A DNA stretch of 64,000 nt, from contig CAJXJY010000004.1 in the NCBI GenBank assembly GCA_913055875.1, positions 220,973-284,972 on the forward strand. Reading direction: 5' to 3'. The notes beneath the pieces were generated by a model. It ran no database searches, was not told the DNA's origin, and saw only the letters and a list, made by a program, of their open reading frames with translations. Made by a program: the position numbers and the translations under genes. Positions 1-8,141 of this stretch are shown piece by piece (positions within the stretch are counted from its first letter, which is position 1; each line of letters begins with the position of its first letter). This stretch comes from an uncultured Altererythrobacter sp. Lineage in GTDB: Bacteria > Pseudomonadota > Alphaproteobacteria > Sphingomonadales > Sphingomonadaceae.

Positions 1-1
1 G

Positions 2-568
2 ATGATCTTCCCGATCGTGCTCGCGGTCGGTCTCGATCCTGCGGCGGGTCCGACGCTGGTGTTCCAGACGCTGCCCTTCGCGTTCCAGTCGATGCCTGCC
101 GGAGCGCTGATCGGGTTCCTGTTCTTCGTCCTGATCCTGGTCGCGGCAATCACCAGTTCGATCTCGCTGCTCGAAGTTCCGACCGCATACGGCATCGGCG
201 AACTGGGTCTGCGCCGGCACAGCTCGGCGCTGCTGTTCGGCGGCGGAGCATTCCTTATCGGTATCGCGTGCCTGCTGGGCTACAATGTCTGGTCCGACGT
301 GCGGCCGCTCGGTTTCTGGCCGCTGTTCGCGGAGACCGACATTCTCGATACGGTGGACGGCTTCACCGGCAAGGTCATGCTGCCGCTCGGTGCCTTGTTG
401 ACCTCGCTCTTCATCGGCTGGCGCGCGGACCGCAAGCTCGTACAGCAAACCACGGGCCTGACCGGTGGAATGTTTGCGCTGTGGCGGTTCCTGATCGCCT
501 GGCTGTGTCCGATTGCAGTCACGATAATCCTGGTTACCGGCCTGTTCCCGGCTGTCCTCGGCGGCTGA
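2..568 (+). CDS. Sodium-dependent transporter (NSS/SNF family), C-terminal part
   Basis: The 5' end lies outside the window. The visible 188 residues are a polytopic membrane protein with about five hydrophobic segments separated by short polar loops, for example around residues 33-60, 75-95 and 160-185. The S-S-I-S-L-L-E-V-P-T stretch near residues 52-61 resembles the TM8 region of bacterial neurotransmitter:sodium symporters, where a conserved serine pair helps bind Na+. Members import amino acids or related solutes using the Na+ gradient; the substrate cannot be read from this fragment. A strong terminator follows seven bases after the stop. It appears to be the last gene of its transcript. 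Confidence 0.8.
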   Translation: MIFPIVLAVGLDPAAGPTLVFQTLPFAFQSMPAGALIGFLFFVLILVAAITSSISLLEVPTAYGIGELGLRRHSSALLFGGGAFLIGIACLLGYNVWSDVRPLGFWPLFAETDILDTVDGFTGKVMLPLGALLTSLFIGWRADRKLVQQTTGLTGGMFALWRFLIAWLCPIAVTIILVTGLFPAVLGG

Positions 569-574
569 AACAAG

Positions 575-602
575 AAGGGCCGCCCGACAAAGGGCGGCCC
601 TT
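575..602 (+). terminator. Rho-independent terminator after the NSS transporter
   Basis: An 11-bp perfect GC-rich stem (575-585 with 592-602) closes a 6-nt loop and is followed by a T-rich run. The next gene is convergent and ends at 622, so the hairpin probably serves the transporter and may work in both directions. Confidence 0.8.
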
Positions 603-621
603 CCTTTCTACGGCAATACAT

Positions 622-1107
622 TTAGAGCGCCGTTTCCTTGACATGGCGTTCTTCGGCCTCGTCGTGAACGGTCATGCCGAGCGCCATTTTCGCGGTGTCG
701 AGAAGGCCCATATCGCCGTCCCATATTTCGGCATCTCCCAGGTCCATGCGCAGGAAGACGATGTTCGGATCGTCCTTGCCGCCATCGTACCAGGCCTCGA
801 CGAAGTTGTTCCAGAACTGGTTGAAGCGCTCTCGGCTGGTCTCCCGGGCGAGGGTGCCGTGGAAGCGCGCGAACATGTCGTGTCCCTTGCCTTCGAACGT
901 CGCCGTCACCGGGCCAAGACGGCAGAAATCGCTCTTGTCGTGGGTAAAGAACCAGATCGCACTGTTCGCGTCCTTGTCGAGCTGCGGGCTCATCGGAACC
1001 GCACTCGCGGGATCGCCGTCGAGCTGGAGGAACAAATAGGGCGAGTCGGCAAGCGCACTCCAGAACTTCGCCTTCAATTCGTCGGGATTGCCTTCGGCAT
1101 ACTTCAT
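622..1107 (-). CDS. Pyridoxamine 5'-phosphate oxidase-fold (general stress protein 26-like) protein
   Basis: 161 residues from ATG 1107. GGAG lies 6 nt upstream; an earlier in-frame TTG at 1119 contains that Shine-Dalgarno and is not favoured. The sequence fits the small split-barrel flavin-binding family annotated as general stress protein 26 or PNPOx-like. It has an N-terminal segment with F-W-S-A-L-A and P-Y-L-F-L-Q-L-D, an A-I-W-F-F-T-H strand, and a C-terminal region with W-Y-D-G-G-K-D-D-P. Such proteins bind FMN, FAD or F420, and their physiological substrate is usually unknown. It is convergent with the NSS transporter and divergent from the radical SAM gene, so the 130-bp region between them may carry promoters for both directions. 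Confidence 0.75.
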   Translation of the reverse strand: MKYAEGNPDELKAKFWSALADSPYLFLQLDGDPASAVPMSPQLDKDANSAIWFFTHDKSDFCRLGPVTATFEGKGHDMFARFHGTLARETSRERFNQFWNNFVEAWYDGGKDDPNIVFLRMDLGDAEIWDGDMGLLDTAKMALGMTVHDEAEERHVKETAL

Positions 1108-1221
1108 GGAAATCTCCAAATTTCGCGTTCACGGACAAAATGTTGGAGCAGGCCCATTCGTTCCTGAAGTGCGACGAAGCGCAAAGGATACGCGACAAAT
1201 TTCTGGCGCATGCGGGCAAAA

Positions 1222-1236
1222 GAACATATAAGGAAC
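1222..1236 (-). promoter_or_regulatory. Candidate LexA (SOS) box before the radical SAM-udgX operon
   Basis: GAAC-N7-GAAC (GAACATATAAGGAAC), the reverse complement of the alphaproteobacterial LexA box GTTC-N7-GTTC. It ends 2 nt before ATG 1239 and contains an AT-rich CATATAAG that could be a -10 element, so LexA would block RNA polymerase directly. Read on the minus strand it is GTTCCTTATATGTTC, which differs at one position from the island box at 16203-16217. Confidence 0.7.
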
Positions 1237-1238
1237 GA

Positions 1239-2495
1239 ATGGGTTCGCAGACCGTGATGGAAAAGCTGGAAATTCTCGCCGATGCAGCGAAGTACGATGC
1301 GTCCTGCGCGTCGTCGGGTACGGCAAGGAAGAATTCGCTCGGCGGCCCGAACGGAAGGGGTGGCATAGGTTCGACCGAGGGGATGGGCATTTGTCATGCC
1401 TATGCGCCCGATGGCCGCTGCATCTCGCTGCTCAAGATTTTGCTGACCAATCACTGCGTGTTCGACTGCCACTATTGCATCAACCGCAAGAGTTCGAACG
1501 TGCGCCGGGCGCGCTTCACGCCGCAGGAAGTCGCCGATCTTACGCTGGCCTTCTATCGGCGCAATTACATCGAAGGTCTGTTTCTCTCCTCGGGCATCAT
1601 AAAAAGCTCGAACCATACGATGGAGCAGCTGGTCGAGACCGCGCGCATCCTGCGCGAGGAGCACGATTTCCGCGGTTATATTCACCTCAAGACCATCCCC
1701 GATGCCGACCCGGAGCTGGTTCACCGGGCGGGCATGTATGCCGACCGCGTTTCGATCAATGTAGAGTTGCCGACCGATAGCGGTCTTCACCGTCTCGCGC
1801 CCGATAAGGACGCCCGGCAGATCGAAGGCGCGATGGGCAAGACCAAGGACGATATCGTCGAAGCGAAGGATGCCGAGAAGCGCTTTCGCCACGCACCGCG
1901 TTTCGCACCCGCCGGGCAGTCGACGCAGATGATCGTCGGTGCCGACGCGGCGAGCGATGCCGATATCGTGGGCAAGGCGAGTCGGCTCTACGACAGCTTC
2001 GGTCTCCGGCGCGTGTATTATTCGGCTTTCTCCCCGATCCCCGATGCGAGCGCGGTGCTGCCTCTCAAACGCCCACCGCTGATCCGCGAGCACCGGCTGT
2101 ATCAGTCGGACTGGCTGATGCGGTTTTACGGCTACGAGCCCGGCGAAGTGATGCAGGCAACCGATGCGGACGGGAATTTGCCGCTCGATATCGATCCCAA
2201 GCTCGCCTGGGCGCTCAAGTTTCGCGACACGTTTCCGCTCGATGTCAACCGCGCCGCGCGCGAACGATTGCTGCGCGTCCCCGGCCTCGGTGTCACGGCG
2301 GTGAACCGGATTGTCGCGGCACGGCGGCATCGAACATTGCGGCTCGACGATGTTGCGCGGCTGACGGTGTCGATTGTGAAAGTGCGACCCTTCATCTGCA
2401 CCGTCGATTGGCGGCCCACCATGCTGACCGACCGTGCTGACCTGCGCCGCTTGCTCGCGCCGAAGCAGGAACAGCTGGAGCTCTTCGCGGCATGA
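1239..2495 (+). CDS. Radical SAM protein, putative DNA modification/repair, partner of UdgX
   Basis: 418 residues from ATG 1239, which has AAGGA 4 nt upstream. An ATG at 1257 is an alternative because family members often begin near M-E-K-L-E-I-L. The CX3CX2C cluster motif (C73, C77, C80; N-H-C-V-F-D-C-H-Y-C) would bind the [4Fe-4S] cluster that cleaves S-adenosylmethionine. The C-terminus holds a helix-hairpin-helix-like segment (V-P-G-L-G-V-T-A-V-N-R-I). This family is annotated as 'putative DNA modification/repair radical SAM protein' and is known for being encoded beside a uracil-DNA glycosylase-family protein, as here. The two genes overlap by 4 bases (ATGA). The reaction is unknown. A LexA-type box overlaps the promoter region, so SOS induction is inferred. 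Confidence 0.85.
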   Translation: MGSQTVMEKLEILADAAKYDASCASSGTARKNSLGGPNGRGGIGSTEGMGICHAYAPDGRCISLLKILLTNHCVFDCHYCINRKSSNVRRARFTPQEVADLTLAFYRRNYIEGLFLSSGIIKSSNHTMEQLVETARILREEHDFRGYIHLKTIPDADPELVHRAGMYADRVSINVELPTDSGLHRLAPDKDARQIEGAMGKTKDDIVEAKDAEKRFRHAPRFAPAGQSTQMIVGADAASDADIVGKASRLYDSFGLRRVYYSAFSPIPDASAVLPLKRPPLIREHRLYQSDWLMRFYGYEPGEVMQATDADGNLPLDIDPKLAWALKFRDTFPLDVNRAARERLLRVPGLGVTAVNRIVAARRHRTLRLDDVARLTVSIVKVRPFICTVDWRPTMLTDRADLRRLLAPKQEQLELFAA

Positions 2496-3934
2496 TGGCG
2501 CTGCCTTATCCTGAGACTGAAAGGTGTTTCACGGTTCGGCTGCCCGAATCGGACGATTTCGATGGTTGGCGCGAGGCGGCACGGGCGCTGGTCCAGTCCG
2601 ATGTGCCGCCAGAGCGGGTCGTATGGGTTGAGCCTGGCGGGAGCGGCGATCTGTTCGGCCAGGACGGAGGCGATCTGCCGTCGCCGCCCTCCGACGCCCG
2701 CCCGGTCCGTGCCAATCGCCGTTTCCTCTCGCTCGCGAGCGATGCGGCGCTCCATTCCGACATTCAGCGCTTTGCGTTGCTCTACCGCCTTCTCTGGCGG
2801 CTACAGGAGCGGCCGCGCCTGATGGAGGACAAGACCGATCCCGATGTACGCCGGGCGGAGGAACTCGCCAAGAACGTCCGCCGCGACAGCCACAAGATGC
2901 ATGCCTTCGTCCGTTTCCGGCTGGTGGAAAGCGACGAAGATGAAGCTGGCGAACACTATATCGCCTGGTTCGAACCCGAGCATCACATCGTGCGCGCCAA
3001 TGCCGGGTTCTTCATGCGCCGCTTCGCCAATATGAAATGGTCGATCCTGACGCCGCGCGGCTGCCTGCACTGGGACGGCGAGACGATGTCCGAAGGCCCG
3101 CCCGCGCAGCGTTTCGACGCTCCTTCGGGCGACCCGACGGAAGATCTTTGGCGCAAATACTATGCATCCATTTTCAACCCCGCGCGTTTGAAGGTCGGGG
3201 CCATGCTCAGGGAGATGCCCCGCAAATACTGGAAGAACATGCCCGAGACGGCGCTCATTCCCGAGCTGGTCGCGGGCGCTCAGAAACGGGAATCGCAAAT
3301 GGTGGCGGCAGGCGCGCTGGAATTCGACGAACGGCCCGAAACGCTCCCGGCCATCGAAGAAGCGATCCGCCGTTGCCGGCAATGTCCGATCGGCAAGCTC
3401 GACAACCGGGCGGTAATGGGCGAGGGCCCGCGCGACGCGGCGTTGATGATCGTCGGCGAACAGCCCGGGGATCAGGAAGACCAGTCGGGACGGCCCTTCA
3501 TCGGACCCGCCGGGCAACTGCTCGACCGGCATCTCGAGCGGGCCGGGATTGTTCGTGAGACGAGCTACCTCACCAACGCGGTCAAGCATTTCAAGTTCGA
3601 GCCACGTGGAAAGCGCCGCCTGCATCGATCTCCGACAGCGAAGGAGATCGACACCTGCCGCTGGTGGCTGGAGAGCGAGCGCGCACTGGTACAGCCGCAG
3701 CTGGTGCTGGCGCTGGGTGCAAGCGCGGCGCGCGGCATGCTCGGCAGGACGGTGAGTATTTCCAAAGTGCGCGGCGAGCCGATCGCGCTCGAAGACGGCA
3801 GCGAATTGTGGATCACCGCGCATCCCTCATACCTGCTTCGCCTCGACGGCGAAGCGCGCGAGAAACAGGCGGCGCTGTTCGACGCCGATCTGGCGGCGGT
3901 GAGGGAACGGCTCGACGAATTGGCCGGAGCGTGA
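2492..3934 (+). CDS. udgX: UdgX-family uracil-DNA binding protein with N-terminal DUF4130-like domain
   Basis: 480 residues, fused architecture. About residues 85-260 form the domain called 'probable DNA metabolism protein' (DUF4130-like). Residues 285-475 are a family-4-type uracil-DNA glycosylase fold. Motifs seen: C295-X2-C298 and C389 (iron-sulfur ligands), G-E-Q-P-G at 322-326, and H-P-S-Y-L-L-R at 444-450. The UdgX signature loop K-R-R-L-H is at 374-378. In Mycobacterium UdgX the His of the equivalent K-R-R-I-H loop attacks the sugar after uracil removal and leaves the protein covalently bound to DNA, so His378 is predicted to do this. The gene starts at an ATGA overlap with the radical SAM gene and ends at a GTGA overlap with the next gene. 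A 3-methyladenine or plain UDG role is unlikely given the loop. Confidence 0.9.
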   Translation: MMALPYPETERCFTVRLPESDDFDGWREAARALVQSDVPPERVVWVEPGGSGDLFGQDGGDLPSPPSDARPVRANRRFLSLASDAALHSDIQRFALLYRLLWRLQERPRLMEDKTDPDVRRAEELAKNVRRDSHKMHAFVRFRLVESDEDEAGEHYIAWFEPEHHIVRANAGFFMRRFANMKWSILTPRGCLHWDGETMSEGPPAQRFDAPSGDPTEDLWRKYYASIFNPARLKVGAMLREMPRKYWKNMPETALIPELVAGAQKRESQMVAAGALEFDERPETLPAIEEAIRRCRQCPIGKLDNRAVMGEGPRDAALMIVGEQPGDQEDQSGRPFIGPAGQLLDRHLERAGIVRETSYLTNAVKHFKFEPRGKRRLHRSPTAKEIDTCRWWLESERALVQPQLVLALGASAARGMLGRTVSISKVRGEPIALEDGSELWITAHPSYLLRLDGEAREKQAALFDADLAAVRERLDELAGA

Positions 3935-4665
3935 ACTGGCGCGAGGCGTCGCCGCCGCGGCCGCGCCTCGCGCGCGCTGTGGATCGGTTTGCCGCGATCC
4001 TGCTGATCCTCTCTGCTCTTGCCTTCGCTGCGTGGAGCTGGCTGCGCGATCATCCGCAGCACAATCCGTGGGCTCCGCTGGATCTCGACGACCCGCCGGG
4101 CTGGGCGACGGAGAGCAAGCTGATTGCGCTCCGCGACGATGTCGGGGAATGCCGCGCGGTGCTGGAGCGGAGCGATGTTGTCTTTAGCGCGCTGGATCCG
4201 CGCGGCGAGGGCGCGTGCCTGCGCGCTGATCGCACCGTCCTGTCCCTACTTCCACTGGCGCCTTCGCCTCCGCCCACGACCTGCCCGGTGGGCATCGGGC
4301 TCGAATTGTGGCTGCGCGATGTGGTGCAGCCCGCTGCCCAGACGCATTTCCGGCAGGAGGTTGCGCAGATCGAACATTACGGCGCTTTCAGCTGCCGACG
4401 CCTTTATGGCGGATCGACCGGGCGCTGGAGCGAGCATGCCACGGGCAACGCGATCGATATCGCCGGTTTCACGCTCGCCGACGGGACGCGGATCGGCGTG
4501 CTCGGGGACTGGGAGGGAGAGAGCGAGCGCGCCGCGTTCCTGCGCGAGGTCCGCGACGGAGCCTGCCCGCTTTTCGCGACCGTGCTGTCGCCCGACTACA
4601 ACGAGGCACATCGCGACCACTTCCATTTCGACATGGCGGGCAGCTGGCGCGGCGTGTGCCGCTAG
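3931..4665 (+). CDS. Extensin-like / M15-type peptidase domain protein, membrane anchored
   Basis: 244 residues from GTG 3931, which overlaps the udgX stop (GTGA). One transmembrane segment lies near residues 18-36, followed by a Pro-rich linker. The periplasmic domain carries S-E-H-A-T-G-N-A-I-D-I and H-R-D-H-F-H-F-D, which match the zinc-ligand pattern of VanY/M15-like D,D-carboxypeptidases (His, Asp, and His of the HxH). Four or more cysteines are spread through it, as in extensin-like C-terminal domain proteins. A cell-wall peptidase role is plausible but not shown. The overlap suggests co-transcription with the SOS-linked pair above, which is odd for a wall enzyme and may be only positional. 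Confidence 0.75.
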   Translation: MNWREASPPRPRLARAVDRFAAILLILSALAFAAWSWLRDHPQHNPWAPLDLDDPPGWATESKLIALRDDVGECRAVLERSDVVFSALDPRGEGACLRADRTVLSLLPLAPSPPPTTCPVGIGLELWLRDVVQPAAQTHFRQEVAQIEHYGAFSCRRLYGGSTGRWSEHATGNAIDIAGFTLADGTRIGVLGDWEGESERAAFLREVRDGACPLFATVLSPDYNEAHRDHFHFDMAGSWRGVCR

Positions 4666-4672
4666 CCGGGCC

Positions 4673-5362
4673 TCAGACGGCCTCGATCGCGTAACCCGCG
4701 CTGCGCACGGTGCGTACCGGGTCCTTCGCGCCGTCGACTTCGACCGCCTTGCGCAGGCGGCGGATATGGACGTCGACCGTGCGCAATTCGATATCGCTGC
4801 CGGTGCCCCACACACCGTCGAGCAGCTGGTTGCGGCTGAACACGCGACCGGGGCTTTCCATCAGGAATTTGAGCAGGCGGTATTCGGTCGGCCCCATCTG
4901 CAGCCGCCGACCGCGGCGCTCGACCTTATGCGCGACCGGATCGAGCACGATGTCGCCGACCTGGATGCTCTCGCCCGCGAGGGCCGGGCGGATGCGCCGC
5001 AGCACCGCCGAGACGCGCGCGAGCAGTTCGCGCGGGCTGAACGGCTTGGTGATGTAGTCGTCGGCGCCGGTTTCGAGCCCGCGCACGCGGTCGTCCTCGT
5101 TCTCGCGCGCGGTCAGCATGATGATCGGGACATGCGCGGTATTCTGGTCGCGGCGCAGGCGGCGGCACACTTCGATCCCGCTGGTGCCTTCGATCATCCA
5201 GTCGAGGATGACGAGGTCGGGCACGTCCTCCATCGCCATCACCAGCGCATCGTCGCCATCGGCGGTCACGCGCACGTCGTAGCCTTCCTTCTCGAAACGG
5301 AATTCGAGCAGTTCGGCGAGCGACGGATCGTCTTCGACCAGCAGGAGCTTGGCGGCGGTCAT
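4673..5362 (-). CDS. phoB: Phosphate regulon response regulator PhoB
   Basis: 229 residues of the OmpR/PhoB class. The receiver domain (1-120) has E10/D11/D12, the phosphoacceptor D54, T84 and K106. A C-terminal winged helix spans about 130-227 with T-V-D-V-H-I-R-R-L-R-K. It is last in the pstC-pstA-pstB-phoU-phoB order and 49 bp from phoU, which supports PhoB over other OmpR-type regulators. Phosphorylated by PhoR when phosphate is short, it would bind the Pho box at 9660-9677 and activate its own operon. Confidence 0.95.
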   Translation of the reverse strand: MTAAKLLLVEDDPSLAELLEFRFEKEGYDVRVTADGDDALVMAMEDVPDLVILDWMIEGTSGIEVCRRLRRDQNTAHVPIIMLTARENEDDRVRGLETGADDYITKPFSPRELLARVSAVLRRIRPALAGESIQVGDIVLDPVAHKVERRGRRLQMGPTEYRLLKFLMESPGRVFSRNQLLDGVWGTGSDIELRTVDVHIRRLRKAVEVDGAKDPVRTVRSAGYAIEAV

Positions 5363-5411
5363 CGTCGGGCGTTTAAGCCGTGCTTTGTTACAGCTTCACG
5401 ACAAGTGCGTG

Positions 5412-6080
5412 TCACTCGTCGTCGTCGGGCGGATAGTTGCCGGTCGCGGCGAAATGGACCATTTCGGCGACGTTGGTGGCATGGTCGCCGATCCGCTCGA
5501 TATTGCGCGCGACGAACAGCAATTGCGCGCCGGCGGTGATCGTCGCCGGGTTCTCGACCATATGCGTCACGACATTGCGGAAGATCGAGTTGTAGAACGC
5601 GTCGACCTTCTCGTCGGTGGCGATGACTTCGCGCGCCAGCGCGGGATCGCGCGCGGCATAGGCGGTGAGGATATCGTGAACCATCTCGCCCGCGACATCG
5701 GCCATCGCCGGGAGCAGCGTGAGCGGCTCGAACTGCTTGCGGTCGCCGATCTCGCGGCTCGCCTTGGCGATGTTCTTCGAATAGTCTCCGATCCGCTCCA
5801 CCACGCCGGCGATCTTGAGCGCGGCGATGACTTCGCGCAGGTCGTCCGCCATCGGCGCGCGCAAGGCAATGACGCGCACGGCGAGCTTGTCGACTTCGGA
5901 TTCGAGCGCATCGATCTTCTTGTCGCCCTTGACCACCTTGTCGGCGAGCTCGTTGTCGCCCTTGACCAGCGCGTCCATCGCTTCCTGCAGCGCGACCTCG
6001 GCGAGACCGCCCATCTCCGAGATCAGTCCTCGCAGCCGGGTGATGTCTTCATCGAATGCCTTGACGGTATGTTCTACCAT
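5412..6080 (-). CDS. phoU: Phosphate transport system regulator PhoU
   Basis: 222 residues from ATG 6080; a GTG at 6092 would add M-L-D-F and is less likely because PhoU proteins start near H-T-V-K-A-F. Two repeats of the PhoU three-helix bundle are visible, each with an E/D-X3-D metal-binding type motif (for example D-K-K-I-D-A-L-E-S-E and D-E-K-V-D-A-F-Y). PhoU links Pst transporter state to PhoR, keeping the regulon off when phosphate is plentiful. It is co-directional with pstB, 13 bp downstream of its stop. Confidence 0.95.
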   Translation of the reverse strand: MVEHTVKAFDEDITRLRGLISEMGGLAEVALQEAMDALVKGDNELADKVVKGDKKIDALESEVDKLAVRVIALRAPMADDLREVIAALKIAGVVERIGDYSKNIAKASREIGDRKQFEPLTLLPAMADVAGEMVHDILTAYAARDPALAREVIATDEKVDAFYNSIFRNVVTHMVENPATITAGAQLLFVARNIERIGDHATNVAEMVHFAATGNYPPDDDE

Positions 6081-6093
6081 AAAATCCAACACT

Positions 6094-6882
6094 TTAGCCG
6101 TAGCGGCCGGTTATGTAATCCTTCGTCCGCTCCTCGAGCGGATTGGTAAATATGTCAGTAGTACGACCATACTCTACCATCTTTCCGAGATGGAAAAAGG
6201 CCGTTCGCTGGGAGACGCGCGCGGCCTGCTGCATCGAGTGGGTCACGATCACGATCGCGTAGCGGCCGTTGAGATCGTCGATCAGTTCCTCGATCTTGGC
6301 GGTGGCGATCGGATCGAGCGCGGAGCACGGCTCGTCCATCAGGATGACTTCGGGATCGACCGCGATCGCGCGCGCGATGCACAGGCGCTGCTGCTGGCCG
6401 CCCGACAGCGCGGTGCCGCTGTCGCCGAGACGATCCTTGACCTCGTCCCACAGGCCCGCGCGGCGCAGCGACGTTTCGACTATTTCCTCGAGATCGGCCT
6501 TGCTCTCCGCGATACCGTGGATCTTCGGACCGTAGGCGATGTTGTCGTAGATCGACTTGGGGAAGGGGTTGGGCTTCTGGAACACCATCCCGACCCGCGC
6601 GCGCAGTTGTACGACATCCATTTTCGAGCGGTAGATGTCCTCGCCGTCGAGTTCGATCGTGCCTTCGACCCGCGCGGAGGGGATGGTGTCGTTCATCCGG
6701 TTGAGCGCGCGCAGGAAGGTCGACTTGCCGCAGCCCGAAGGGCCGATGAAGGCGGTGACGTATTCGGTCGGGATGTCGATCGACACCTCGTCGATCGCCT
6801 TCTTGTCGCCGTAGAACACGGAGACGTCGCGCGCGCTCATCTTGGCTTCGGTATCTTCCAGATTGGGATGGACTACGGTCAC
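6094..6882 (-). CDS. pstB: Phosphate ABC transporter ATP-binding protein PstB
   Basis: 262 residues from GTG 6882, which overlaps the pstA TGA as GTGA; a longer open frame upstream is only the shadow of pstA. Walker A is G-P-S-G-C-G-K-S-T, the signature is L-S-G-G-Q-Q-Q-R, Walker B is V-I-L-M-D-E-P, and the H-loop follows in I-V-T-H-S-M-Q-Q-A. The spacing between Walker A and signature and the F-Q-K-P-N-P-F-P Q-loop are typical of PstB. It powers high-affinity phosphate import with PstC and PstA; the binding protein PstS is not encoded in this window. Confidence 0.97.
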   Translation of the reverse strand: MTVVHPNLEDTEAKMSARDVSVFYGDKKAIDEVSIDIPTEYVTAFIGPSGCGKSTFLRALNRMNDTIPSARVEGTIELDGEDIYRSKMDVVQLRARVGMVFQKPNPFPKSIYDNIAYGPKIHGIAESKADLEEIVETSLRRAGLWDEVKDRLGDSGTALSGGQQQRLCIARAIAVDPEVILMDEPCSALDPIATAKIEELIDDLNGRYAIVIVTHSMQQAARVSQRTAFFHLGKMVEYGRTTDIFTNPLEERTKDYITGRYG

Positions 6883-8141
6883 CACTTCTTCTCGAATTTG
6901 TTGCGCAGGTAGATGGCGAGGCCGTTCATCACGAGGAGGAACAGCAGCAGCACGATAATCGCGGCAGATGTCCGTTCGACGAAACCGCGGTCGATTTCGT
7001 CGGACCATAGGAAGATCTGCATCGGAAGGACAGTCGCGGCCGAGGTGAAGTCCTCGGGCGGGGAGGCGACGAACACGCGCATGCCGATCATCAACAGCGG
7101 TGCGGTCTCGCCCAGAGCGCGCGCCATGCCGATGATCGTACCGGTCAGGATGCCCGGCAGAGCGAGCGGCAGGACATGGTGGAACACCACCTGGATCGGC
7201 GAGGCGCCGATCGCCAGCGCGCCGTCGCGGATGCTCGGCGGGACCGCCTTGATCGCGTTGCGCCCCGAAATGACGATCACCGGCAGCGTCATCAGCGCGA
7301 GCGTCATGCCGCCGATCAACGGGGCCGAGCGCAGATTGGGGAAGATCGTCAGAAACACCGCGAGGCCGAGCAGGCCGAAGATGATCGAAGGCACCGCGGC
7401 GAGGTTGTTGATCGACAGCTCGATGATGTCGGTCCAGCGGTTCTTGGGCGCGTATTCCTCGAGATAGAGCGCCGCCATCACCCCGATCGGGAAGGCGAGC
7501 AGAAGGGTCACGATCATGGTCAGCATTGAGCCCTTGAGCGCGCCCCAGATACCGGCCTGCTGCGGGTCGGTGGCGTCCGAACGCTGGAGGAAGCCGATGT
7601 CGAAATTCTTCTCCAGCTGGCCGCGTTCGGCGAGCTGTGCGGCGAGTGCCTGCATTTCGGGAGAGCCTTCGCCGCTCAAGCCACCGGCAAGATCCGAAGT
7701 TGCGGGGAGTTCGAACACCGCCTCGCGCTGCAGCAGCGCCGGATCGGCGATGATCGCCTCCGCCACTTCGCGCCACGCACTTTCGCCCAGTTCGGCAGCG
7801 GCTTCTTCGCCCAGCGATTGCTCGGCGAAGAAAGCGACCACTTCGGGCAACCCCTGGTTTTCGAGGGACTGCATGCCCGCGGTGCCGGCCAGCGAGGTCC
7901 GGTCCCCGGCCAGCCCGGCCTCGGTGAAATCGATCGGCACGGTCAGTTCGGCACGCTGGAAACCGCCGATGCCGTTGAGCGCCATCGTCACCAGCAGGAA
8001 GGCGAGCACGAAGATCGAAAAGCCGATCGCCGCGATCCCGGCGATGCGAAAGCGGCGCTCTGCGGCGTAGCGCTTCTTCAACCGGGCTTCGAAAGCCGGC
8101 GTGCGGGTCGGGGCCCGCAGAGAGGCGGCTTGCTCACTCAT
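6879..8141 (-). CDS. pstA: Phosphate ABC transporter permease PstA
   Basis: 420 residues, longer than the roughly 280-300 of E. coli PstA. One transmembrane segment at about 33-58 is followed by a periplasmic insertion of some 140 residues (about 60-200), then a core of five membrane segments. The core has the permease EAA-type loop around [11 protein letters not shown]. Such insertions are common in alphaproteobacterial PstA. Its start overlaps the end of pstC by 8 bases and its stop overlaps the pstB start, so the three are translationally coupled. Confidence 0.93.
   Translation of the reverse strand: MSEQAASLRAPTRTPAFEARLKKRYAAERRFRIAGIAAIGFSIFVLAFLLVTMALNGIGGFQRAELTVPIDFTEAGLAGDRTSLAGTAGMQSLENQGLPEVVAFFAEQSLGEEAAAELGESAWREVAEAIIADPALLQREAVFELPATSDLAGGLSGEGSPEMQALAAQLAERGQLEKNFDIGFLQRSDATDPQQAGIWGALKGSMLTMIVTLLLAFPIGVMAALYLEEYAPKNRWTDIIELSINNLAAVPSIIFGLLGLAVFLTIFPNLRSAPLIGGMTLALMTLPVIVISGRNAIKAVPPSIRDGALAIGASPIQVVFHHVLPLALPGILTGTIIGMARALGETAPLLMIGMRVFVASPPEDFTSAATVLPMQIFLWSDEIDRGFVERTSAAIIVLLLFLLVMNGLAIYLRNKFEKKW

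Noticed and set aside
6094..7776. 560-residue PstB with long N-terminal extension
   Set aside because: The extension is the shadow of pstA; GTG 6882 overlapping the pstA stop is the natural start.
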